DNA of 64,000 bases from Nectonema munidae (taxonomy: Eukaryota > Nematomorpha > Nectonematoida > Nectonematidae). The notes below the pieces were generated by a model, which was not told the DNA's origin, searched no databases, and worked only from the letters and a program-made list of their open reading frames with translations. Position 1 is the first letter of the stretch; each line of letters begins with the position of its first letter. The stretch lies in contig JAUIRK010000157.1 in assembly GCA_030549495.1 (NCBI GenBank), positions 789,501 through 853,500 on the forward strand, given 5' to 3'. A program made the position numbers and the translations under genes. This document shows positions 36,548-50,108 of this stretch, piece after piece.

Positions 36548-37030
36548 TTCATTTGGCTAGAGTATAGCACATCTCTCAATAAGGCATTTTGTTAAGCATG
36601 CAGTTGTTTAAGTACTAGAACAAACAGATCTAAAAGAGAATTTATGAAGCTCGGATTCAATAACTGATGGAAAGGAATGAGGGATAGAGGATTTATTACA
36701 TCCCATGACTAGTGATCACTGTCTCTCAATGTCTTAACGGGAACGTCTAAAACAAAAAATCTAACCTAACCTCTTCTATTCATTCAATTTTAATCGTGTT
36801 TGCCAGTACATTTATGTTAAAAAGCGTAACTTTTTGAAAATTTACTGAATTTTAAATTTCCTATAGCTAATGAAACTAGTTTAATCGAACTGCAGTAAAT
36901 TTGATGAATTTATCAAGCGCATGATAGCTAAATCTCTAAATTATATATTTTCAGGATCATGTGAAGAATCTGTTCTAGTCCAAAGCGTTATTCAGGTGAT
37001 TAGAGACAAAATTGAAGAATCGGGAAGGAA
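36548..37030. repeat. Dispersed repeat, copy 2 (pairs with 18928-19410)
   Basis: Same order of blocks and same orientation as 18928-19410. Identity is patchy, so the two are old. It stands just upstream of the uncharacterised protein remnant at 37430. Confidence 0.6.
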
Positions 37031-37429
37031 CTCAATCCAAATATGAATATTTGGGAACATAAAGAATTACACTAAAAAACAAAAAATTTGAGGCAAGCAT
37101 GAAATTACGTGAAAATAACTAAATCAAGTACGCTGATTTCATTTCTGGTATTTATTTTGGCTGATCTCATCAAGTTCCAGAGATATAACCCCAAACTTAC
37201 AAGAAAGGCTTACATATATTTTTTGTTATAGGTTTGATGGAGTATTTTTAATTAGTAAGCGTTATGAAGTAAGTAGAGTGAGAAAATATTTTTTTTATTT
37301 TAAATTTTGTATTTTTTATGATTTCGACTATTTTTTTATTTGAAAATGTATATAATGAATGGTATTTTGACATGATTTTATAATGAACTATACAATAACT
37401 CCTTTACCTCTAAGCAGCTTACTTTAGTT

Positions 37430-38815
37430 ATTTTGGTTGTAGAATAGAAGACCAAGATAAACCCTGGGCTCCACACGTTTCTTGCAAATCATGTTATAAC
37501 GCCCTGACAGCCTGGTTTAAAAAGTCATATTTCAAGTTTGCCGTTCCAATGATCTTGAGAGTTCCGACAAGCCATGCCGATGATTGTTATTTCTGCCTCA
37601 CTAAAATCACAGGCTTCAAATATGCATCCAGAACAAAAATTGTGTATTCGAATCTTCCGTCAGCTATCAGACCTGTTTATCATTCTGATGATTACCCAGT
37701 ACCTGAACCACCCCGAAACAAGGACATATTCTTATCGGAGGAGGAGGCGAGTTCTGCAGAATCAAACTCTTCCAGAATAAGCACTTCACCCTGTATCAAT
37801 GAAGTAGATATTTTGTTCTACTTTCCCCTTCACCCTGTATCAATGAAGTAATGAAGCTAAACGATCTCATACACGACCTCTATCTCACGAAAGAACAAGC
37901 CGAGTTGTTGGTTTCAAGGCTCAAACAACATAATTTGGTTGAAAAAGAGGTGAGGATCACAACGTACAGAAAGCGTAATGCCGAACTATCTTATTATTTT
38001 GCGTGCAAAAACTTTGTTATTGTTGAAACGTTCTAGAATTATACAACTGCTTAGGATTTCAACATGAGACATAAAAATGGAGACTCTTTTTAGTTTCCTC
38101 CAAAAAAAAGCAGTTGAATACTCACAACATCAATGGAGCTTATGTGGCGATTTCAAAGTCATAGGCTTCCTAATCGGAATGCAAGCCGGCTTCACCAATT
38201 ATTGCTGCTTTCTCTGTCTCTGGGACAGTAGAGCAGTTTCTAAACATTACAAAAAAAAAGACTGGGGTGAGAGAACTTCATTTGAGCCAGGCCAACACAC
38301 TGTTAAGGAAACTCCACTGGTCAATATGAATAAAGCGCTCTTAAATCCTTTACACAAGTTGGGCGTGATGAAAATTTTTGTGAAACCCCTTATAAAAGTA
38401 ATTCGGCTTTCCAACATTTAACTCACTTATTTCCGAATTTGAGTTCCGCGAAATTGAAGGAGGGCATTTTTGTTGGCCCCCAAATTCGAAAAGTGATGAG
38501 GGACAATTGTTTTAACGAACTTTTGGGGAAAAAAGAACTGAGCGCTTTAAATGCTTATATATCAGTATGTAGCGGTTTTTCGGGAAATGTACGTGCTCCG
38601 GATTACAAAAACCGTATCAATGAATTGCTTGAAGCATATGAAGATATGGGGAGTCGGATGTCATTGAAAATTCACTTTCTTCATTCTTAACTAGACTTTT
38701 TTCCTCCAAACCTAGGAGCAGTCAGTGATGAACATGGGGAAAGGTTTCATCAAGGCATTAGTAAAATGGAATCAAAACATGATAGGAGATTTTTGTTGAA
38801 TGTTAACGCGTGATA
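37430..38815 (+). pseudogene. Remnant of an uncharacterised transposon-borne protein family
   Basis: In order: YFGCRIEDQDKPWAPHVSCK with a second Cys cluster (37430-37500), ADDCYFCLTKITGFKYASRT and IVYSNLPSAIRPVYHSDDYP (37575-37700), LNDLIHDLYLTKEQAELLVS (37857-37915), a gap, then QWSLCGDFKVIGFLIGMQAG and CCFLCLWDSRAVSKHY (38130-38250), and finally KEGIFVGPQIRKVMRDNCF, MSLKIHFLHS and AVSDEHGERFHQGI (38455-38760). I recall very similar multi-copy hypothetical proteins in arthropods, Hydra and fish, with no assigned function. This copy has several stops and frameshifts. Confidence 0.65.
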
Positions 38816-39279
38816 ATCTTGAAGCAAAGTTGGAAAGATCGGCTAAAAAAAAACATTTTTGATTTTTTTCTCAATTTTTTCCGAAACTTATTTCAAATTT
38901 GTATTTTTTAAATAATTGAATAAATTTTATAGTTTTGATATGTTAATTACTTCAATGAAAAAATACCGATTGTGAAAAAAACTAGATGTGCTGGACGAAA
39001 ATGGATAACAAATTTGAAATTGCAGTGGTCGAAATAGTATAAAAAGTATATTTTCATGCTTGCCTCTGAAAAAAAATTTTTTTTGTAGATTAGTTTGTTT
39101 TTGCTTTGATTCAATCATATATGAATGATTTGGTTCTCTCATTGAGCTATAAAAGGAGTGATACGATCACAATTACAAACAATCTGCAGTTATGTTGGGA
39201 TTGGGAGCTAAGAATGCAAGTGTAATATCGCGTAATAATGGTAGTGTGTTCACTGGACAAAAATTCTTTTATATTAAGT

Positions 39280-39345
39280 TTTGAAAATTATAAAAAAAAT
39301 ATCGCCCACACCCCTCCTACCAAATTTTGAGGATGTGCGCCTCTG
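39280..39345 (+). repeat. Right end of a CAGRGGCGCACATCC family element
   Basis: CCCACACCCCTCCTACCAAA then TTTTGAGGATGTGCGCCTCTG, the same end as copy A at 26561. It follows the uncharacterised protein remnant by about 460 bp, so the two may belong together. The left end is not identified. Confidence 0.55.
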
Positions 39346-39619
39346 ATTCAGAGATGTATGCTTGTAGCCTTGTTCAAACTCTGTAAATTTGATTATTTCT
39401 GACTGCGTGTGTTTGCTTTATATAGGTGTATTGTATTTTTATGTGTCGGTGTGGATATCTAGGTGTATGCGTGTACGTGTCTGTGTCGGTTTATCCGTGT
39501 CTATGCATGTGTGTATCTATGATGGCGTTACACTACGTTTATTGAAAAAGAAATTATGAATTCTTTTGCAGATTTTATGTTAAAAACTTCGGTACAAAAT
39601 AATTATTTTAGAACATTAT

Positions 39620-39960
39620 TGACAATTTTTTAGATTTTAACACCTATTTTTAACAAATTCATCAAATGTAATACTTTTGGACAATTTATTTTCAAAGTGT
39701 AATAGTCACGAGATTCTCTATACGGCGTCATCGTTCTTGGATGACAAGAATCAACTCGTTTAAGAATAGGAAAAGCGCATTCAACTATAGAACTCGAATA
39801 TCCTGCCGTCAAGACAATTTGTTTTAAAATATCCGCCCCAACAAATGTAGAAACAAAACTCGTTATTTGAGATAAAATCCGTTTTATTTCTAAATTTAGC
39901 TCATCCGGTTTTGTATTTAAATAATTTTGTTAAAATTTTTCTATATTTAGGTGAAATAGG
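39620..39960 (-). pseudogene. hAT transposase C-terminal fragment (ZMYM1-like)
   Basis: On the minus strand: SFVSTFVGADILKQIVLTAG, YSSSIVECAFPILKRVDS, RTMTPYRES and KVLHLMNLLKIGVKI, the dimerisation region of a hAT transposase. One frameshift lies near YRES. No terminal repeats were found. Confidence 0.6.
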
Positions 39961-39969
39961 CTTCCTTGA

Positions 39970-42900
39970 TCAAAGGATAAGCTGGTTTTACAATTTTTTA
40001 TGAAGTATAATAGAGGGTCTAGTTAAGTTTACAAGAAGCAACAAAGTTTTATATTAGTATATAAACTCGTTTATGAAGTCACAATCTATCATCAAAAACA
40101 CGTCTATGTATATGATTTAAATTGATCACCACACCACTGGGCATTTTTATATAAGCATTACATCATAGTTGCAATAGGAGTCATTTCAAGGGATATTAAT
40201 CTTCTTTTCAACTAGTAACTTTTCATAGTATACGATACAGGGCATTTCATACCAAAGAAATTTCGTGCCTAGTTTTTCACGTTTCATAGCAAATTTGTTT
40301 TAAATTATTCAGGAGAAAATGACTAATAGCGGTACAAAATGAATTGATTACAAAAAATTTTGAATTCATATATCAAATTTGATAAAGAACCTCTTAACTA
40401 TATTCGATCCAACTCACTTCCTCATACTTTTTAAAAGAAAATGATAACGCTGGCAGAAATGCTCATTTTCAACACGACAGCTTCCGATCTACATTTTTGA
40501 TTCATCTAAAATACAGGTTGATGCAAACGCTTGTAAGTTATAGATATAATAGATCTATATATATTTCTAGATTTAAGACGTCAAATAATAATCCAACAAT
40601 AAGAGATTATCGAATTCTATTAATACATAATTTTACTATGCTTACATTATATATAAGCAAATAATAATAAGTTTAATGTTACCTGATGTAATAAAAAAAA
40701 ATTACATATATAAAGATTAATTTTTTTAAAGTTGTCTACTACTGATACATTTTGTACCAAGAATTAAACAAGTGGACCAAAAAAAGATTCATGGTACAAG
40801 AAGTCAAAATTGGATGTCCTACATCCTATAAATTGAAATACAAATTAGCAAAAAATTCAAAATCGAAAATATCTAAATAAATTTTTTTCAGACAAAAAGC
40901 TACATCTTAATAGAATTAAAAATTTTAAAAAAATAGTTTTTGAATTAAATACTTATTATTAAATTTTGTAAAGCGAATAATGTATACCCATCAAAATTTC
41001 TAAAAATGGCGTCTTGAAAATGACGAGTTTGACAGCTATATAACGAATTAAAAGCGATGAAATTAAACATGACTCCCTTCAATATCATATACAACGCTTG
41101 ACTCGATAGAAAAGAAAAAATAAAAAAATAAAAAGATAATCATTTTTCAAGATTTGGTTTTAATATAAATATATTCAAATTATAATAAGAATTAATTTTT
41201 TAAATGTAGAATTTTTTTAAATGAGAAATTATTTAAAACACTTTTATACATTTAGAAATTATATTTTTGTAATTTTAATTTCATAAACGAATTTTGGTGA
41301 TATGTCCCAGTTTTACCTAACAATTTTATATGATATAAATATTACAAGATATGCGAGGTTTTTTTGTTAAAACTTTCCTATAAAATATTAATAAACTGAT
41401 TTGAAATAAATGTGAATACGATAGGGTAATAGTACTTTGAGTCTTTACATCAATAAGATAATTTTGTGTTGTTGGTTTAGAAATATGGCCAAGGTAATCT
41501 CAATGTCTGATTCAAACAAATCTTTGGAAATAAAAGTCAAAAGTTTAGACGACCTTTCTTAAGCCCTCAATATATCTTATAAATGGGAAGTTATAAGATG
41601 GTAGTCTAAACAGTAGGGTTAATTTCAACTAGAACAAATAGGAAGCTTTTGATGACCGAACTAATCAGTATTTCAATCCTTTCGAAAAATTATATTATCG
41701 CTGTTTTTTATTTTATATATTAGACTTTTTAATTTTAATATTTGATGAATTAAATGGGTCAAGCTTAAACATACACTTTTTTTGAAAATAAAAAATTGCA
41801 AGATGTATATTTGACATTTTTTTATCACGAGTGAGGCTTTTTCTTAAATGCATTAAATTGCAACAAAAACACACAAACAACCATAAAATATATCAATAAA
41901 AAATAAAAATTACAATAAAATATATTATTTTTTATATTTAAAAATTTTATTGAAATTTAATATAAACATCACAAGACCAAAGTCTTGCTTTTTACTCAAG
42001 GGTATTTTAAATAAGAAAAATCATAGAAAAATATACTTAACCCCCTCAAAAAATAACATGTAAATTTTAATCACTTTTAGGGCTCCCTTAAAATGTCTTT
42101 ATTTCCCCTAAAAAATATCTTATTCTTTTTGCATAATGTTATTTTAAAAATGACATTATCTAACCCTAAGCCCCAAAAATCTCTTATTCTTTTTCTATTA
42201 CTTTGTTATAATATCACTATAACTTAGAGATCATTAAAAATTTCCTCCCTATCCCTTTTCAAAAACACAATAATTTTTGCCAAGTCTTCTTCCAATTTTT
42301 ATTACTTTACATCAAACAAGAAGCAATTATGGAAAGTATTAAATTAAAAGCACAGCAAAATCTTGGTTATTAAAAGAATTTTCAAAAATACAACGCATTT
42401 AATCCCGCTGTCTCTTTTTTTTATTATTTCAAATAAAGCACGGAAGCAAACTTTATTATAAAGAGAATCAAATTAAACACACCGAAAGCCTAGCTATACT
42501 TAAATCACAATGATTTTGTCCTCTTTGTTATTATATTAAATCATACATGAAGCAAATTTTATCTTAAATGGTAGTAATATGTAATCGATTACCTTTTGAG
42601 GGCTAGAAAGGTTGTGGCTAAAATACATGGGGGCGTGTGGTTATCTCCCTTATTCAGCCTCTTGAAGTATTGGAAGATTCTTCAAATTTTAAACATGATA
42701 TATTTTTTTATAATGCTGAATTCATTTTCGTACTCAATTTTCGCAATAAAGATGTAAAAAAATTCTAAAAGTGTCAATCAAATTTGTGGTTTATTCCTGA
42801 AAATTGTGTCAAAGAATATTATTCAAATTTAAAAAAATACATATATTTATACTAAATCTATCATGCCAATTTAAATTGCAGAATCATTTTTCTTAATTAG

Positions 42901-43050
42901 TTTGTCAAAATATCTGAATGTGTGTCTATTCATTTAGCGGGTTACATCAGAAAATTTTCTTCAAAAATATTAAACTAAATTGACATGTTGTTACCATTTT
43001 TGGCTAAGTTTTGAGAATTATTGTAAAAAAATTTGTGAAAGTGCAAATAG
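39970..43050. other. AT-rich intergenic stretch
   Basis: Low-complexity A/T sequence. No exon with good splice sites, no RNA gene and no terminal repeats could be seen on either strand. Confidence 0.4.
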
Positions 43051-43052
43051 AA

Positions 43053-45942
43053 TTAACCCTCGCATGACGGACTTGTTAGTTCTAACACCGTTGACAGACT
43101 CGGTATTTTTTTTCCGCTATACATTCAATGGGGATTCCTTCTTATTCAAAAAAATCCGAAATCTGAATTATAAAAAGGGTAACCAGAGTATTAGGACTAA
43201 ATCATGAAAGAAAGATTTTAAATATGATAAAAAGGATAAATTGAAAAAACAATAAAAAAAAATGTAGTTAAAGTTTTAGAGAAAAACATCTGATACATTT
43301 CAGAAAAGATATCAATTTTTTTATGTTTAACGCCATCTAAAAAAAATAAAAACACAAGATTTATGGTATGGTATGAAATGAAACCTCGTATGAAATTCCT
43401 TCAAAGTTCTGAAATTTGTATTTGAAATACAAAATTATTTCAAACTGTTTTGACCACTTTATAGAATATTTGAGTATATTGCAATTACTACTGAATATTA
43501 AATTTCATTGTAATCACAAAGTAAAATCATCCTAATCTCGCTAAAAATCGCACAAGCGATTGCTGTGAGAGCGAGGTATCTAGTAAAGATCGAAAAGTTT
43601 GCTCACGAAGCAGCTTGCTCTTTCAAGTTTCCAATACAACATAATTTTCGATAAATCTTGTAATATAGAGATGATTCTTTATAATTTATATTATTGTTAC
43701 TCAAGAGAGATATTTTGAATTATATTGTACATCGCGATATCTATAAATATTTCTTTAGTTGTTCGTCATCATGATTACGTAATATAAAACACATCCTATA
43801 TTTCTATCGTGTTTTTCTCAACATGCCATCATACTCATGTATAATGTGTTGTGATTACATTGAACTCGCCTGGTACATATTTTTCATGAACTTAGTGAAC
43901 ACAATTATCTCCCTGTAATATACCGTTAATAAATTTCCCTTGATACTTATTATTTGAAACATTTCATTGAACGCTTTCTCTTTCTCACCATTTTCTTTGT
44001 TTCATAATGTCGTCTATTGAATCTTCCTCAACTTTATAGGATTCAGAAAATTGTACTTTTTCATCCTCGAGTACTTCAAGTGATGTTGATTTTTATGATC
44101 AAAATCTTATAACTCCTGATTCGACTGAATATTTCTGGGAACCCAGAACTAGTGGTTTTGAAAGAAGAGAAAGTATCAATATTAGAGATGCAGTTTCTAG
44201 ACCTCCTGGTCCGAAAGGCTTAGCTAAAAACTTGAAAGATATTCTTTCAATATTCAAGCTTTCTTTGATATTGACTTTATTCACTACATATATTCAATGA
44301 CAATACACAGATTGGACAATAAGTAAGTTAAATTTATATACGCGAACCCTCGGTTTACGAACTCAATTCGTTCCCTGAACTTGTTTGTAAAGCGAAATGT
44401 TCGTCACGTGAATGTTCAAATAAAAAACTTTGGTAAATATAAAATCTGACTTTTAGAAATCATAATTATAAATAATAATTAGTTATTTTAATTTTTCAAC
44501 AAATCATTCCTTGAAAATTTAGTAGATACAAAGTTTAGATTCAGAGTTGAAAAACGTGAACGTAATTCTTCGTAAAACAAGATTTTCGTAGGTTTCTTGA
44601 TTCTGATATTAGAGATGGAAAATTTTGTTTTTAAGATTGACAAACGCAAAGTACTCAAACCTGTATCATTGCTACACAAAGTTTAGTGTATCCCACCTCT
44701 TAACCTATTATGGCTCATTGATTTACATTGGCCAAAATGGAAACCAGAAAGTCAAAGCTGCAGATTTGTTTTCTAAAGCCGGAAGCCTTTTTTTACGAAG
44801 TTGTTTGGGGAGAGATATGTTCACCCTCATTCACGTATTCTTATGCTTTGATAAAAAAAAATGAAAGAAATTCTAACGACAAGATTAGCTCTATACGAAA
44901 AATAAATGACCATTTTTATAATGTGTTTCCATTGTATTGGAATCCTCATTCTGCCGTTACCATAGATAAACAGCTTGTGACGTTTAGGGGAGGATGCTCA
45001 ATCAAAATATACGATCCTAAAAAACCGGGACATTATGGAATGAAATTATATCTTATAAATGATGCAAAGTTTTATTATTGTTTGTATCCAGAAATGTATG
45101 TTAGCGAACTCTCTGATTCAAGTTATTTTTCAGGATTGATTATTTGTAAGCGCATTATAGAAAATAGTAATATTCCTGAAGGCTGCGGCATCTATACTGA
45201 CAGGTTTTTCACGAGTCATGCTCTTGCTATATGGTGTAGTGAAGGGAATATTTCCTTGTACGGGACCGTTATGTCTAATAGAAAATTCATTTTCCTCCTA
45301 TCTTAGAGAGCTCAAACTTAGCGAATGTGATAGTAGGACTATTTACTCTAACTATGTTGCATTGAGTGCTTACATCCATAAGCGTCACGCTGTGCGGAAC
45401 TTGAAAGTTGTGTAGATTATGTCTTCACAATATAAAAACGTACAAATAAGCAGTACCGCATCAAAACCTGTCAGCTTACTCGCGTAAAACGAATTCAAAG
45501 GGGGAGTTGATGTCGTTAACAAAATGGCAAGAGCTTATAAATCATATAAACCCAATAGAAGATGGACTTTTGCTGCCTTTTCTAATTATCTTGATATAAG
45601 TGTTCTAAATTCGTGGGTAATTTTAACTCTTCTGAAGAATATCCCAACACGAAGCAGAGCGGAAGGAAGATGTTTATAAAAATGTTGGCGCTTCGAATAG
45701 AGGAAGAGTCAATGAGGGTTAGATCTCTCACTTCAGAATTATCCTTAGACGTCAAGCACTTATTATCTTACTATGGCTTTAAAAATCCTAGTGAATTGAT
45801 CAGACATCTTCAAACAAAGTCTCCTGTTACCTCTGTGTTTCAAAAAGAAACAAAACCTCAAGACAAAGAACAAAATGTAAAAATATGGTTTGTAAAAATC
45901 ATTCTAAAATTGTCTGTTCAAATTGCTTATAAATTTTTTTAA
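43053..45942 (+). pseudogene. piggyBac transposase remnant, second copy
   Basis: TTAACCCTCGCATGACGG at 43053 looks like a left piggyBac end; no matching right end was found. The transposase starts near 44006 (MSSIESSS, acidic Ser-rich), is interrupted at 44290-44640, and continues with LTYYGSLIYIGQNGNQKVKA, LFLRSCLGRDMFTLIHVFLC, then ITIDKQL-type VTIDKQLVTFRGGCSIKIYD (44950-45010), KPGHYGMKLYLINDAKFYYC, CGIYTDRFFTSHAL, and after a break GGVDVVNKMARAYKSYKPNR (45500-45560). About four frame changes or stops. Confidence 0.8.
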
Positions 45943-45944
45943 CG

Positions 45945-47594
45945 CCATCTATTTTAATTTGTCTTCAAAATTGGAGATTTTCATTCTTCCTGAAAAAAAT
46001 AGGAAACTTTATTATTTTTTGAACACTTACATGGTAATCGTTAATAAGGCTTTTATATTAAAATTTTCCGTAATTGACATTTGAATGTTGTAAGCGTAAA
46101 ACCGTTGTCTGAAAAATATCCAATAAGCATACTTTTATATTTTTAATTTTTTCTATTAAGATGCTTAGTCCATTACTAAAGAACTCAATTTCCTTAAAAA
46201 ACTCAAAGCATAAAGCTCATTTTTAATTGAAAATCATAATTAAAATTTTGATTGAAGATAAAATTCTCACTAAAAATATCCTTCATTAAATGAATTTTTT
46301 AGTATAATAGCGTCATGTTTTTCATTTCTGTACACCTTTTTGGTCACTACAGAATGAAAATGGGTGAGTGTCAATCGAATTTGTTATAATCCGTTTTTTT
46401 CCAAAAAAAACATGTCAAGTTTTTACTCACAATCGTTATTTATTATAATACAAATATTTGAGTACGAAAGAAGAAAGAGAACTGAAAGAACCTTTAATTA
46501 AATGAGAAAGTGTTATCATAAGAAAAATGAAATAGTAACTAGTTTAATAAAATGCTTTTATATTGGAAATGAAGTAGTTCTTTGAGTAGATATATAGTTT
46601 TAAGAAAGAAGTATGTAACTTGTCTACCCATAAAATATGCCATTTCCCAATGAAATAGGAAACGGTAAAATAATCTAGTATTGAGATTTTCAAAAAACAT
46701 CTTGATCTTGAATAAGGAGCTCCTCTCTTTGAATAAAAAATCTTTAAACCTTTATCTCATTAGTTAAAATTCCGATCATCAATTGCCTAAAAAAGTTATC
46801 TGAAAATTTCCAAACAGTTAGAGTTACCATTATTATGACAGATGTCAATATGTAAACATATAGTATTTCTCAAAATTGTTTACAAATGTGAATCAAATTT
46901 GACCAAATTCGGTGTGAATGAGGGAGTATTTTAGATGATAAAGGTGGAAAACTTTTTCTAATCGAAAAAAGAGTATTATAAATAATTTCATCAAGAAGAC
47001 GAATTTTGAAAAAAGATTGGTTAACGAACATTAATTGCGATTTATGTTCATATCACCTGATACTACATCACATGATATTGATAAAAAAAAAGACAAGATC
47101 AACAGAGATTCTCTTTAATAAAAAAGTTTTAAAAATGCTTAAATTCTGAGGTAAATAAATCTCTGAAAAAGCTTTTTTTCGAACATAAATTGCACAAAAT
47201 GAATTTCGGTTGAAAGTAGTTTACCAAGTTAAGATCAGTTTAAAATTAAAATTACACACCATATAAAGTATAAGCGAAATGAAGTACAAACTACAAACTG
47301 ATAGCGAATTTGTAAGCAAGGAGACCCTATTCAGATTTAGAGTTCAAACTGCCTCTTTAATTAGTAAATGAAGGAAAGGATAAAATAAGGAACAAAAATT
47401 AAACCAAGGAAGGCCAAAGTACTCTGTTTAGTAAGCGTAGCACCCATTAATATTTCCCACGTCATTTTACAATTTTTATAAAAATTATTGCTGAATAAAT
47501 TATATTTATCATTAAATATTTTAAAATATATGACCCATCTTTTTGGGTTATTATTGAAAAATTTCATGAGAAATAAAAATTCATATATTTATAT
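45945..47594. other. AT-rich intergenic stretch
   Basis: Between the second piggyBac remnant and the foldback palindrome. TTTAACGCCATCTA at 45939 also occurs at 43327, on the other side of the piggyBac region. Otherwise nothing was recognised. Confidence 0.4.
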
Positions 47595-48744
47595 CTCCAA
47601 CCCGTATATTACGATGATTCTTCTCCAACCTGTATTCTACGATGATTCATCTCCAAACTATATACTACAATGATTCATCTCCAACCTGTATACTACGATG
47701 ATTCATCTCCAACCTGTATACTACGATGATTTATCTCCAACCTGTATACTAAGATGATTCATCTTCAACCTGTATACTACGATGGTTTCTATTCCATGTA
47801 CAAATAACTAGGGAGACAATGTTCAACTTTCTGTTCACATTCTGCTAGATGTAAGATTTGATATACCTCATTCGGGGAGACGATGCTACATAAGTTATTA
47901 CTTATATACATCATACCTGTATACTACGATGGTTCATCTCCAACCTGTATACCGCGATAATTCATCTCCAACCTGTATACCGCGATAATTCATCTCCAAC
48001 CTATCAGTTCATATTTTGCTAGATGTAAGATTTGATATACCTCATTCGGGGAGAGGATGTTAGATAAGTTATTAATTTTTTCACGATATTAAATAATATA
48101 TTTTATCAAATAATCAAAATAAAATTCTGTAATCAAAGAATCGAAAAATATTCTTTAAAAAATCAAAAAATATCAAACTTTCTGTTCATATTTTGCTACC
48201 TCATACAATGTTACAAAAGTTATTACCTATACTTTGCAATTTGCACGATTTTAAATATTATATTTGTCAAAATATGTATAATATAATGTAGCAAAATATG
48301 AACAGAAAGTTTGATATTTTTTGATTTTTTAAAGAATATTTTTCGATTCTTTGATTACAGAATTTTATTTTGATTATTTGACAAATATAATATTTAAAAT
48401 CGTGCAAATTGCAAAGTATAGGTAATAACTTTTATAACATCGTATGAGGTAGCAAAATATGAACAGAAAGTTTGATATTTTTCGATTCTTTGATTACAGA
48501 ATTTTATTTTGATTATTTGATAAAATATATTATTTAATATCGTGAAAAAATTAATAACTTATCTAACATCCTCTCCCCGAATGAGGTATATCAAATCTTA
48601 CATCTAGCAAAATATGAACTGATAGGTTGGAGATGAATTATCGCGGTATACAGGTTGGAGATGAATCATTGTAGTATATAGTTTGGAGATGAATCATCGT
48701 AGAATACAGGTTGGAGAAAAATCATCGTAATATACGGGTTGGAG
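47595..48744. repeat. 1.15-kb foldback palindrome with minisatellite arms
   Basis: The left arm starts CTCCAACCCGTATATTACG and holds a 27-28 bp tandem repeat (CATCTCCAACCTGTATACTA with CGATGATT). The right arm ends with the exact reverse complement, CGTAATATACGGGTTGGAG. Moving inward, matching segments include CATTCGGGGAGAGGATGTTA, AATCAAAGAATCGAAAAATA and CTATACTTTGCAATTTGCAC, meeting near 48265-48280. The left arm is longer, with extra minisatellite units and a second CATTCGGGGAGACGATG block. Confidence 0.85.
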
Positions 48745-50108
48745 AAAACACGCAAGTTGTCTACCCGCGTTCAACCGTACAGGTTATGAGAATATATCAT
48801 TACATATTAGAGAAGAGTTTTCTAAACTCTTTATACTGAAAAAATATTTCTTCAAATATATTACTGTTTTAGTTTAAAATGCATCCCTTATCTGCTAATT
48901 AATGGTATGAAGCACATGGAAAATATAAACAGTAAAATGGTATTTCTTAAGGACTTATGATATAAGTAATGTATTCTGAAAGCCCATAAAAAATGCTTTA
49001 ATTTGGTATATCGTATGATGCATTTTGTTGAGAAATATGAAAGTTATAAGCGTTTTAATATTTGATTAAAATTTAAGCTAGGAACACTACAAATAAACTA
49101 AGCGTACACTAGCCCGATAAAATAAACCACACACGCGTGCTAAAGATGTGGTGAAGCGTATGCGAGATAAGAATTCACTGCGCTCACAAACGCGTAATGC
49201 AACATGTGTTAATCTTTCTTTGCATAATTATGCTCTAAAATCAATCAATAATGTGATTTATTCTTCGCACACTGTCGGTATAAATATAACGAATGCCTTT
49301 CGTTAAAAATTAGAAAGGTTGTATCTAAACTAAATAAAAGTAGACTACGATTATCCAACAAAACTCGTACATTTAATCGACATTTTTCACTTGAAAAATA
49401 ATTTAAAAATTATTAGAAAAATTTTATACTGACCTATTCTACTGACCCATAAAAAGTAAAAAATAAATATTAATTTTCGACAGTTTTATTTAACTATGAC
49501 ATTTAAAAATGTTAAAAACCATATTCTACCTTTGTGAATATAAAATTTTGAAGAAATAATATATAAACTCATCACGTTAATTATTGGTATTTTTTGAAAC
49601 TAGATAAAACTTGACTGACTTCACATAAAAGCAGATTTTGGAAAAATGAAAATATATTTATTTGTATAACCTAGCCTATGTTAACCACAAAGAGTATACC
49701 TTTCCAATGATACCATTTTCATTCAATTTTTTTAAAATCTTCACATTATGCTTCGATAAAAAGGTGGTCCGTAATTTTTTCAAAAATTTAGACCAAATTT
49801 TTCGAAGTAAAGTCCATTTATTAAAATTTTTTAAAACTTTTGCAAAAATAAATTATTCTAGAGTATGTAGCAAACGATAAGCTTTCTAATGATATATATA
49901 TATATATCATGAAAAAGAAATATTGAAAAACAGTTTAATTCTTTCTGCAAATCAAACAAGTAAAAATTTTCAAAAAGTAGTATTAGTAGTAGTAGTATTA
50001 ATATTATTATTATTATATATTACACTAGACGGTCCCTGTGTTTGGTCTCTCGCTTCGCTCGAGACCTGTTTGGATTCTAGCATCTCAAAAAGATAGCACG
50101 CCACATTC

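Noticed and set aside
47595-48050. CRISPR-like array of spaced repeats
   Set aside because: The units are contiguous 27-28 bp tandem repeats in a eukaryotic palindrome, without unique spacers or cas genes.
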